A DNA stretch of 64,000 nucleotides from Paguma larvata (taxonomy: Eukaryota > Chordata > Mammalia > Carnivora > Viverridae): the NCBI GenBank assembly GCA_030068075.1, contig CM057831.1:8507464-8571463 (forward strand), in the 5' to 3' direction. Both the position numbers and the translations under genes were made by a program. Shown piece by piece: positions 55,350-64,000 of this stretch. Position 1 is the first letter of the stretch. Every line of letters starts with the position of its first letter. The notes below the pieces were generated by a model, which worked only from the letters and a program-made list of their open reading frames with translations, was not told the origin of the DNA and did no database searches.

Positions 55350-56398
55350 AGTTGCTCTTTGGTGCTGGTTCACATTTTTTTCCTTCTTGTTTGAAGGCTA
55401 AGAGATGCCCGCTAGGCCTCTTCCTCTTCAGATATCCAGAGCAAAACTCTCATTTTCCCACTCAGATCCCTCTCATTTTCCCGTTGTCTGCTCCGTCTCA
55501 GAAAGTGATGATTCCGTTCTTTCAGTTGCTCAGGCCATAAAAGCTTGGTGTCATCTTCAACTTGATTTTTGCTCTCTCACCCCAAATTCAAATCAAGAGC
55601 AAATCGTTTTGGCTTCACTCTTTGAGGGTATCTAGGACCTGGTCACTTTTCATCGCCCCAACTGCTACCACCCTATCCAAGTTACCACCATCTCTTGCCT
55701 GAGTTATTGCAATATTCTCTTCACTTCTATCTTATTTGCATCCCCGCTCAGCTATAGCCCGTTCTCTACCCAACAGTCAAAGAGATCCTTTAGAAAAACT
55801 AAGTCACCTCATGTCATTGCTCTGCTCCAAACCCTCGGTGGTTCTCAGATCGCTGAGAATAAAGTCCAGGTGGCCTACCATGGTCTAGAGCAAATAGAGC
55901 ATCCTAAATGACCAGGCCCCTCTGGTCTCGAAGATCCTGTCCCAATATCCCCTCCTCACTTATTCCTTTCAGACACAGTTCTGGCTCCTCTGAGAACATT
56001 CCGGGCAAGAACCTTTTCTGTCTGGTGTTTTCCCTACTGGAATGTTTCTTTCCTAGTTATCTGCACGGCTCACTCCCTCACTGCTTTCAGTTCTTCTTCT
56101 ATCACCTTCTCAGCAAGGCCTTCTCTGACCGTCCTGTGTAAAATACCATGTCCCCTCCACCCCACATAGTTTCCCCTCCTTATTCTATTTTATTATTACT
56201 TTTTGATGACTCGCAGCACTACTGGAATAGGATACACTGGTTTTGGCTTATTGTCTATCTCCTCCCAATAGAGTATAAACTCTGTGATGAGGGTTAGGGC
56301 TTCGTTTAGTTCACTGCTATATCCTAGTACCTAGAAGGTGCCCGGCACATAAAAAGTTCCCAATAAATATTTGTGGAATGAATGAGCAGATGGCATTG
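55350..56398 (+). mobile_element. L2, about 1 kb, ORF2 3' end and 3' UTR
   Basis: One of the longer L2 copies here. In order: 'aaagcttggtgtcatcttca', 'ttgcctgagttattgcaata', 'tctctacccaacagtcaaag', 'agagatcctttagaaaaact', 'gagaataaagtccaggtggc', 'tggaatgtttctttcctagt', 'aggccttctctgaccgtcct', 'cctagtacctagaaggtgcc', 'cggcacataaaaagttccca', 'ataaatatttgtggaatgaa'. Stops in all frames. Confidence 0.9.
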
Positions 56399-56540
56399 AC
56401 ATAAAGTTATCTCTCTGGGATCAGTTTCTCCAGCTATAATATAATGCGTGTTCAGCGGATTTCAAACTCTGCCCACCGCTCCAAGCTACGGAATGCTTCC
56501 CTTCAGTGAATTCTTAGGCAGAAATAGACAATTTCAACCG
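56399..56540. other. Unclassified sequence
   Basis: Nothing recognised. Confidence 0.3.
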
Positions 56541-57420
56541 GAAAAGCTCCCCTTTGGATGATATTAATTAACTATATTAAAGTGAGCCCTTCTGGTTGAA
56601 ACGTGGGTGGAAAATCAAAGAGCCAATCACGGCGTGTATTCCGAAGTTCCCTCAAGGACAGAGTTTGAAAAGCTACGACGCCAAAATATTCTATCACTTG
56701 ATTGCTGGGATGACTACGGGGTCCTAGATTTCATCACTAAGAATAATTGTGGGCTATTATCATTTATAAGATTTTTAAAGGGGGAAGCAATTATTTTTTT
56801 AAACATTGACTTGAGTTCCGTTTCCCCTTCCTCTAACCCCTTCCCAACACCAAGGTGGGGGAATGGACCGGATGATTGCTGAAGGTTCTGTTTCTGGACG
56901 AAGATTGTCTGATGAAATATTAGCAGCTGGTGCTGCCATACTGGGGGCTCCTGGCTGGGATGGGAGAAAGGAACCAGGGAATTTCGGAGAAGGTGAAATT
57001 GAAATTTCCAATGTGACTCGACCCATTGCTGAAATGGAGGAACATCAAGTTTTTGAAGTTAAATGCGGATTCAATTAGAAATTTCACTGAAATTTCAAAT
57101 TACAACCATTTTCCCCCTGAAACGACAGAATTATATGGCGTCGCAGAGAAACTGACAGGTAATTTGGGAAACTAAGGGTTTTTTGGACTCCGTAGTTAAT
57201 GGAGAGTTTAGCACCAATTCCTGCGTAATTTGCACTTCTGAGAAGCAGAATTATTATAAAGTCAGACATCTCCAGCACTTTCAACTCTTGGATCTGCCGG
57301 GCTCTAAGATGACCAGGAATATAGAAGGACTGAGGTCAGAGGTTGCCATTTCAATATCTGAGGCTGCCCGGCTCCCCCAAACTGGCATTTGAACTGAAGA
57401 GTCGAAAATTGGAGGTGACA
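56541..57420. promoter_or_regulatory. Repeat-free AT-rich block, possible conserved element
   Basis: 'gatgatattaattaactata', 'ttaaagtgagcccttctggt', 'tcactaagaataattgtggg'. Plus frames at 56607-56882 and 56863-57078 are soft-looking but lack domains or splice evidence. Regulatory role is only a guess. Confidence 0.25.
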
Positions 57421-58099
57421 TTCAGAAGTCTCTGAAAATTATAACCCTGACTTCCTCCTTGAAAAGCTTATCTGAATCCTAGCTTATCCTTTGATGAGGT
57501 TACTGAAAAAGCGCTCTGCTCTGAGCTCTTGAAAGATAACAGTCCGCACAAGTGAGGCCCGACTGCATCCCTTGGGGGAAAACAGTGGCAGATGTAACAA
57601 GCCCAGGGACACTAATTAAATGGTCTGGGCGACTTTCTGGGGATGAGGGAGTCTGCTCCTTCAACTTTTCTCCCTGGGCTCCTCTAGGGAGCTCCTTCTC
57701 CCTGAAGGCATGGGGCCCCGTTAATAGAGGGGGCCCCCCACGTCTGCTCCAGAAAGAAGGCATTTGTGCCTAAAATGGGGTTGCTCGGGAGAGCATGGCT
57801 TTCCCCTTACTCCTCAGGTGGTTGCTGGCTCTGGTTGTCTTTCTGCCAATCAGGGATGAAGGGAACGAAGAAACATGGCACCCAGGTTACCTCTCCCCCC
57901 AGGGATCGTATAGGTCTCAGGGGCCCTGAGACAAAAGCATCCTTAATGTTCGAATCAATGTTCTCAGCTCCTTTGAGAATTGTCCCTGATTACTGCCACC
58001 CGTGCTGGTCTACCGTTTTCTCCGGTCGCCACACAGCTTCAAGTCTTTCAGGCTTACATCGGCCCCCCTCATGATTATTCCAATGTTCGCTTGCAGATA
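57421..58099. other. Unclassified sequence
   Basis: Nothing recognised; overlapping short frames. Confidence 0.3.
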
Positions 58100-58240
58100 C
58101 CAGAACTTTCCAGCGAGGTGGCCAGCTCTGTGAAAGCAGGGACTGTGTTTTATACGTTCGTGTTCCCAAACCCCCTTGTATGTTGCTGAGTACAAAATAG
58201 GTGCTTTTGTGAATACTTTGGCAAGTATTTAGTGAGTGCG
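58100..58240 (+). mobile_element. L2 3' end relic
   Basis: 'gccagctctgtgaaagcagg', 'gactgtgttttatacgttcg', 'ttgctgagtacaaaataggt' and 'gcaagtatttagtgagtg' follow the L2 terminus. Confidence 0.6.
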
Positions 58241-58340
58241 TTCTCTTTGTAGACATGGCCATGTGACTTGGAACAAATGAACTTACCTTGGTAAGCCTCA
58301 GTTCCTTTACCTGTCATGAGGGGATGGAAAAGCTAGCCTT

Positions 58341-58553
58341 GGGGCGCCTGGGTGGCTCGGCTGGTTAGGCATTCAACTCTTGCTTTCAGCTCAGGTCATG
58401 ATCTTGCGGTTTGTGAGATGGAGCTCTGCACCGGCTCTGTGCTGATGGTATGGAACCTGCTTGAGATTCTCTCTCTGTCCCCCTCTCTCTGCCCCTCCCG
58501 CATCTCTCTTTCTCAAAATAAATAAAAAATAAAACTTAAAAGAAATAAAGAAA
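58341..58553 (+). mobile_element. SINEC copy, first of a head-on pair
   Basis: 'ggggcgcctgggtggctcgg', 'ctggttaggcattcaactct', body, A-rich AAATAAAG tail. Perfect target duplication gaaaagctagcctt at 58327-58340 and 58554-58567. Confidence 0.96.
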
Positions 58554-58577
58554 GAAAAGCTAGCCTTGACTATTTTA

Positions 58578-58795
58578 ATGTTTATTTATATTTGAGAGAG
58601 AGAGAAAGAGCTCGTGTGCACAAATGCAAGCAAATGGGGGAGGGGCAGAGAGAGAGGGAGACACAGAATCCCAAGCAGGCTCCAGGCGCTGAGCTCTTAG
58701 CACAGAGCCCATTGCAGGGCTTGAACCCATGAACTGTGAGATCATGACCTGAGCTGAAGTCCAGCGCTTAACCAACGGGGCCAACCAGGGGCCCC
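58578..58795 (-). mobile_element. SINEC copy, antisense, second of the pair
   Basis: 'aatgtttatttatatttgag', body with extra 'gtgtgcacaaatgcaagcaa', head ending 'ggccaaccaggggcccc'. Target duplications: tagccttgactatttta at 58561-58577 and tagccttgactctttta at 58796-58812. Confidence 0.95.
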
Positions 58796-58974
58796 TAGCC
58801 TTGACTCTTTTAGAGCATAATTGTTAGAAAGATTAAATGCCTAAATTAATGCTTTTGGTTGCTGGTCATATTATTTTTGTTGATAAGCACATAGGATTTA
58901 GCGTAGACTTTTAGATCCTGTCCGGGCCTCAGCTTTTTACAATATTTATGATCATTTATAATTTTAAGATGTAT

Positions 58975-59130
58975 TTATTATTCAATAAATAGGCAATGGG
59001 TACCCACTGCATGCACAGTAGTGTGCTATCAGGAATGGAAGATGCCCCTGGGCCATGGCCTGTCCCCTACGATCTTAGACCTCAGTGAGAGACATAAGGT
59101 TAGCAGCAACTAACAGATACAGTAAATGCT
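58975..59130 (+). mobile_element. L2 internal relic
   Basis: 'tattattcaataaataggca', 'gggtacccactgcatgcaca', 'gatgcccctgggccatggcc' and 'ctcagtgagagacataaggt' follow L2. Confidence 0.5.
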
Positions 59131-59210
59131 TCCTTATATAAAAGATGATATATATTATATGATATATACATATATCATATATGTGATCTATTAGGTTATA
59201 TCATTTACTA
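59130..59210. repeat. AT-rich palindromic tract
   Basis: GATATATA and CATATATC elements repeat in both directions, so the strand can fold on itself. Confidence 0.7.
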
Positions 59211-60189
59211 CTATGCATTATATTTGAGTTGCATTAATTCTCCAAATGTATACCAATGTGATCCCAAGGTGTCAAATAAACCATTCAAAATATGTCTGCT
59301 TACCTTGTAAAACACGGATCAACTTAATTCGTAGGTGGTTTTTCTATACTAAAATAAGCTGTTGTTTGGGAAGAAACAGTCACACCTTCCTTATCTACCT
59401 ACTAAGTATCCATCTAGGAAAAGAATGATTTTTAAGAGACCCACAGCCTAGTTCACAGGTAAAGGAGTAAGTAGACAGCTCTAGAGAGACCCCAAACCCA
59501 ACTCTAGCCCTGAAACAAAACCACTGGGTGTCACGGAAGAGTGTCCCATCAGATGAGCCACTGAGGCCGTAGCCACAGAAGGCTCCACTCTGAGGAAGGG
59601 AGTAGGGGCTGGGGGGCACCCGGGGGGCTTGCTCTGGAGCAAAGACTCCTCTGAGCTGAGGGTCCAAGTTGAGCAGTAAACAATCATTGACTTTGCAAAC
59701 AGAGCGTTCTTTCCCAAACCAAAGAGTAATCTTCTTGTGTGCACAGTGTGGAAAGGACAGTCGCTCCCAGGATGGTCTTTTCAGCCACGGCCGCACACAC
59801 AGATAACAGTTATTGTCAGTGCTACCATTCTCTAAAACAAATGACAGATAAAGAGCAATCTGGGTGGCACACACATAGACGTACAATCTTCATACAGTCC
59901 TCGTGGAATATCAAAATTTAATACCCCAGGTCATAGGTATGGTAGGAAAAATCTGTAAGTAGCGTTTTAAGACGAAGGAATTAAAAGTCTGTGGCAACCG
60001 TACCATTCATTCGCATTGCACCATTGTTGATTCCTTTATGTATCTTTCCAACCTTATTCTTCCCCAAATGCCGGGGCCAAATGCCTAAGTGTAACAAAAT
60101 CAGTAGAAATTTTCAGCCCCCTTATTCTTTTAAACATCGACTAACTGGATTGACCATTCATTTTCTTTTCCTTAGAAGGTGAGTTGAAG
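59211..60189. other. Unclassified sequence
   Basis: The 163-codon minus frame at 59395-59886 has no domain I recognise and overlaps another frame. Not called. Confidence 0.3.
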
Positions 60190-60300
60190 AGAAGAAAATT
60201 TGTTCTGTCTTATTCACTTGTGTGGTCTGAGTGCCTAGAACAGTGTTTGCATACAGCAGGCACCCAATAAATATTTACTCAGTGAATGATTGAATGCATA
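60190..60300 (+). mobile_element. L2 3' end relic
   Basis: 'tctgagtgcctagaacagtg', 'cagcaggcacccaataaata', 'tttactcagtgaatgattga' is the L2 terminus. Confidence 0.75.
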
Positions 60301-60414
60301 CAAGTTTATCAAGTGAGCGAAGCAATTTCAAGTCACCGTTAACAAGTAAAGCAATTTCGGTGCTAGTTGAGCTGAGAGGCCTGTTAACTATGCAAGGAAA
60401 TTCATTCCTATGTT

Positions 60415-60575
60415 CTCTCTTCATTCATTCATTCAACAACTATTTAGCATTGACTACGCTCACATCTCTGTCAGGGGGGGTCCGGAGCCACAGTATAGGA
60501 GACACAAAGATGGACAAGAAAGTCTCCCCACCGTTAGAGAAGTCCTACTATGTGTCATGAGCAGTGGCATGACCA
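60415..60575 (+). mobile_element. L2 internal relic with a CATT run
   Basis: 'tcattcattcattcaacaac', 'tatttagcattgactacgct', 'gagacacaaagatggacaag' and 'gaagtcctactatgtgtcat' follow L2. Confidence 0.55.
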
Positions 60576-61435
60576 AATGTAACAACTGGGTAAGGATTGA
60601 GTTAGAAAGATAATCTCTCAGGTTTCATTCATTCTGAGATTCCACAATTTCATGGTCGAAGTGCTGATTTCAGATGGTTTCTATGAGACCTACAACCCGA
60701 AGTTACCACGATTTCAAAGTTCAACACGTTGAATGGCAAACGTTAGTGAAAAAGGAGCATTTAAGTGAATTACTGTCTGAAGCTAGATGATCATTGGGTT
60801 GTTCGGGGCTCTGAGCAAGCTCCAGGTCGTCGGGTCAGATGGCGTCTTCCGCAGTTTTTTCTCTTCAACGTATAGCAAGTTCGATACGTTAGTATTTACA
60901 ACAAAAAACTTGACATTTTCCTTGTGCTTCCTCCTTATCATAAGCTTGAAAGACAAGTATGATACTTAAGGAAATATATTCATGGATTCCAAAGTGCAGT
61001 TCGTAGGGTCATAAAAGACAGATAAATATTTGCTGGAAGATTACTGCAGTTTTAAAAATTGTTGCTTATTAAAATCTACAGACTTTCACTGTAAGACACA
61101 GTGAAAACAAAACCAACACAATTTTTCAAAATATATTCGAATATAGGAAATGTTTCATAAAACTACTGAGATGTTAACCAGGTTTATGGCTAATGTTAAA
61201 AACTGAACAATCATTTAAATCGTACTCATACCATTTCTACACACAGTGGTCCGATGGCAGCCCAAACCCAGGAGGGGTTGGCCCCCAAAGGTAGCCATTC
61301 TTCCCTCTGTTGAATCACCATGGTTCTGCTACTTAAACATGGAATAGGTGTATAAAAGTCATGGCGAAGCTAGACTCTCGGGACATGACAGAGTCTATTT
61401 TGAGTCATAGAAGTTACTTTTAGCAGAATAATCCC
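60576..61435. other. Unclassified AT-rich sequence
   Basis: Nothing recognised. Confidence 0.3.
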
Positions 61436-61439
61436 TTCC

Positions 61440-61660
61440 TTTTGTATGGACTTTAGTTTCCAAAGCACATTCCTCATACAACATCTCATTGACTCTATTA
61501 GAGTGCCTGTCTTTTTTTCTCCCCCCCCTCCACCCATTTTATTGAAGACGCCACTGAGTCTTTAAGTGGGAATGTCATTTGCTCAAAGTAACGTCATGGT
61601 CGAATCATTGGTAGAACTGGAATTTACTTTTCCCTCTACACCATAACGCCTACCATGTTG
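61440..61660 (+). mobile_element. MIR
   Basis: 'tttccaaagcacattcctca', 'catctcattgactctattag', 'cccattttattgaagacgcc', 'gtcatttgctcaaagtaacg', 'gtagaactggaatttactt' follow MIR in order. Confidence 0.7.
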
Positions 61661-62094
61661 GATACTGTGAGTGTGGGCGACCAAGGGTCCTTTCTCTGCA
61701 CAGAGTGATATTCCAACTCCCCGAAGCTGGGGAAATAAAACAATGCCATTGCCATGCTCTAAGACCTTCCTCGATGGCAGCACCTGGACACCCTCTCTCC
61801 GGATCACTGGTGTGGCACGGACCCCCTGGGCCCCAGAGGTCCAGTCAGCTGATGGCTTCTACGCTTGTCGACTCTGTGAACGGATTGAGGTATCAAGAGA
61901 AGACAGCATCAGGGAGACTTTGGGCCACAGCTGGGACCGAAGGCATAAATCGAAGGGGCAGAGGGGGTTGGGAGACCAGCGAGCTGCCTCAGTTTTCTAG
62001 AGAGTGGCAAGTGTAGCCTTTCAGCCCCAAATCATGGCAGATTGAGCTACTTGGGGGTAACCAGGTATATTCGTGCCAGATGTCTGGAAGTGTT
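61661..62094. other. Unclassified sequence
   Basis: Two plus frames (61671-62000 and 61705-62016) overlap in different phases; no domain. Confidence 0.3.
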
Positions 62095-62215
62095 TTCAGT
62101 CAAGTCAGAAATCCTAGGTTCAAATCCACTTCTCCCTTTCGTAGCTGTTTGGTCTTGGGCAGGACACCACGAAGTATCTATAAGATGAAAAATAAAAAGT
62201 TACACTTCCATCTAT
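62095..62215 (-). mobile_element. MIR relic, antisense
   Basis: 'gtcagaaatcctaggttcaa', 'atccacttctccctttcgta', 'gctgtttggtcttgggcagg' and 'ctataagatgaaaaataaaa' follow the antisense MIR. Confidence 0.7.
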
Positions 62216-62634
62216 ATCACTGACTTTTAAAGAGGGTCAAATAAATGGCATTTATGAAAATTCCTCACATGCATTCCTATACTACACAAACATGAGTATT
62301 TGCGAGGCAGAGGGACAAGGTGAATTGTCCCCAACCAGCCTCCCAGCCCCTGTGGGACTCAGTGCCCCTGCCCTCGCCACTGGCCAGAAGACAGGGGTAG
62401 TTCAGCCAGGTTACTACTGCTCAGAGTAGCACTTTCAGGCTTCCTGGTGCTGGCTTCTAACCCGAGGGCTTAGAGTTAGGACCAAGGGGTGCAAATTACA
62501 AGGGAGACAGATTTTGGCTTCACGTTAATTCATATAAAATCAGCAACAAATATATATTGGATGTCTTGTAAAGTCCGTTGCTAAGTTCTTTGCCTATACA
62601 AACTTCTTTAATGGTTAAACAAGGTCATAGTCGA
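62216..62634. other. Unclassified sequence
   Basis: Nothing recognised. Confidence 0.3.
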
Positions 62635-62895
62635 TCGCTCAACAAATATTTATTGAACATATATGACGCATCGGGTTCTGAAATAGGACCCCAACCACAG
62701 AGGTGAAAAGATATAGATTCTGTCCTCGAGAGCCTCATGGTCTGGTGGAGAGACAGATACACAAATGCAAAATAATGTATTACAAATATATAGTGGGGAT
62801 ATATTTTAAAAGGTTGGGGGGGGTGAAGGACCCAGGTTTACTAGATGTCAGGCAAGGTCAAACGAGGGGGCCCCTTTCGAAGGACGCGTTTGCGA
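62635..62895 (+). mobile_element. L2 internal relic
   Basis: 'gctcaacaaatatttattga', 'gattctgtcctcgagagcct', 'catggtctggtggagagaca' and 'gatacacaaatgcaaaataa' match L2 well. Confidence 0.75.
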
Positions 62896-62949
62896 CCAAG
62901 GTTAGGGTAGCTCAGATGTGCCGCATTGTCAGAGAAGAACCCCTCCAAT

Positions 62950-63360
62950 AATCAGTAGGAAAATAAATATTGCTCTGTACCACGTGGGCTAAATTAGCTG
63001 CTCCAGGGGCCAGATAATGGCACAAATACGATTGCGCGAAGCGAGATATTATAACGTATTTCATAAGCTGCAGCGATATTTTTGCAGCTCGCGAAAAACA
63101 AGATAATGCCCATAAAAATAAGATATTATGGCAAAATCGGTATTAATTACTAGGAACCAAAGTGCACCGCTTGAGGCTGTAGAACTTTTAATATTCCAGA
63201 AGAAAGCAGTTCGAGTAACAGGCTAACCACGATCACTTAATCGCTTGGCAGCTTCCCAGCCTATCTTGGTGAAGAACAACGGCGGAGGCAGCAGACTCAG
63301 CCCCAGACAAACAGCCCCGTGAAGCGTTGCTAATTTGGCTGAGATTACGGGGCGGGGTGA
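62950..63360. promoter_or_regulatory. Repeat-free AT/GATA-rich block, best enhancer candidate
   Basis: Dense motif-like words: 'gccagataatggcac', 'gcgagatattataacg', 'caagataatgcccataaaaa', 'taagatattatggcaaaatc', 'ggtattaattactagg'. CCATAAA and TTATGG suit posterior HOX/CDX-type factors, AGATAA suits GATA factors, TAATTA suits other homeodomains. CpGs are retained (gcgcgaagcg, ctcgcgaaa). Short hairpin agctgca/tgcagct at 63066-63072 and 63083-63089. Family knowledge plus inference; conservation not tested. Confidence 0.4.
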
Positions 63361-63602
63361 GGAGGGCTGAGAGCAGACAAGGGCCCTCTCTGCAATTTAC
63401 CTTCTTACTAATGATGAACTAGGCTCGGCAGAAAGCTACCGGGTTAGCCTCTTCGGGGCTTTTGAGAGGCGATGGACCATTGGCTCCTTACGATGGGGTT
63501 TTCCAGTTGCTGTAGATACAGATGAACTACAACGGGTCCTCGCTGGGGCGGGAGATTGTATCGTTTTCTCTGCCTCTGCCTTCCTTCTGGCTGTAAACAC
63601 AG
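63361..63602. other. Unclassified sequence
   Basis: Nothing recognised; overlapping minus frames run into the CA repeat. Confidence 0.3.
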
Positions 63603-63652
63603 GCGCGCACACACACACACACTCGTGCGTGAGCACCCACACGCACACACAC
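63603..63652. repeat. (CA)n with CGCG and GTGC interruptions
   Basis: CGCGCACACACAC, a short break, then CACACGCACACACAC. Confidence 0.95.
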
Positions 63653-63839
63653 CTTCACGTGCTTGGGACACAGAGCTTCCACCTTATGTAAAGGTTAAAA
63701 ATCTCGCCGCTTCTATTCCCACATTTTGAATGTGAGACCGATTTGATGACAGCCTCTCATGTGCCATAAACGAAATAGAAACATATGCACACGCAGCGAT
63801 AAAACAGATCTGAAATGACATCCCGCCGCCTGTTGGGTG

Positions 63840-63910
63840 GCAGCTGAGATCAGATATCTTAATGTATGATATTATGGGAATTACCCACATTAAGATAAAA
63901 TATCTGGATT
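63840..63910. promoter_or_regulatory. Small inverted repeat with GATA-like words
   Basis: tatcttaatgt at 63855-63865 and acattaagata at 63887-63897 are perfect reverse complements with a 21-bp loop. Both arms hold GATA-related words (tatct/agata). Possibly part of the upstream regulatory block. Confidence 0.3.
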
Positions 63911-64000
63911 TAAGTAACTGTCTTTTGCTCTGAATTAACTTGCAGATTGAACTCAGGAAAAAAAAAAAAAGGCAAACGGATGAGGGTAAGAGACTCATTT

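Overview
This window is nuclear genomic DNA from a placental mammal, almost certainly a feliform carnivore and most likely a cat (Felidae). The evidence is the repeat content. About twenty copies of a tRNA-Lys-derived SINE carry the carnivore head (GGGGCGCCTGGGTGGCTCAG and variants), a pyrimidine-rich body ending in TCTCTCTCTC, and an AATAAATAAA tail. Body wording such as 'gctcagagcctggagcctgcttcgg' in pieces matches the felid SINEC subfamilies rather than the dog SINEC_Cf type. Carnivore-type LINE-1 3' ends and the older mammalian layer (L1M, L2, MIR, MaLR-like LTRs) complete the picture. All family names are from memory of consensus sequences; no database was searched.

I find no protein-coding exon, rRNA or functional tRNA gene that I can support. 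The open frames are short and overlapping, lie in repeats or simple tracts, or have no recognisable domain. The only long frames with recognisable content are two pieces of LINE-1 ORF2. The window therefore looks intergenic or deeply intronic, a gene-desert-like stretch.

Layout. 0-6 kb: mostly unique sequence with an L2 end, two SINEs and a possible conserved block near 4.6-4.85 kb. 6-13 kb: a tandem SINE pair, then about 5 kb of ancient plus-strand L1M/HAL1-type fragments. 13-17 kb: an AT-rich tract, a pair of about 155-bp inverted repeats 1.5 kb apart, and an L2 relic broken by a young L1 end and a SINE. 17-25 kb: mainly unclassified sequence with MIR, a MaLR-like LTR and a Tigger/mariner-like MITE. 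25-29 kb: ATT, CTTT and GT microsatellites around possible regulatory blocks. 29-34.7 kb: antisense L1M relics with later SINE insertions, the second relic unusually CpG-rich. 35-41 kb: nested SINEs, MIRs, a GC-rich unique block and a twin-primed (partly inverted) L1 that landed in a SINE tail. 41-58 kb: GC-richer, repeat-poor DNA with a G-quadruplex-bearing CpG cluster at 45.6 kb, L2/MIR relics, an MLT1-like LTR and a 1-kb L2. 58-64 kb: a back-to-back SINE pair, L2/MIR relics, and a repeat-free AT/GATA-rich block at 62.95-63.9 kb that looks most like a developmental enhancer.

The most informative content is the order of insertions, which can be read from target-site duplications at several nests, plus the unexplained inverted repeats, the palindrome in the L1M relic, and repeat-free blocks that deserve a conservation check. 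I did not find a new biological system; the candidates are listed with what would refute them.
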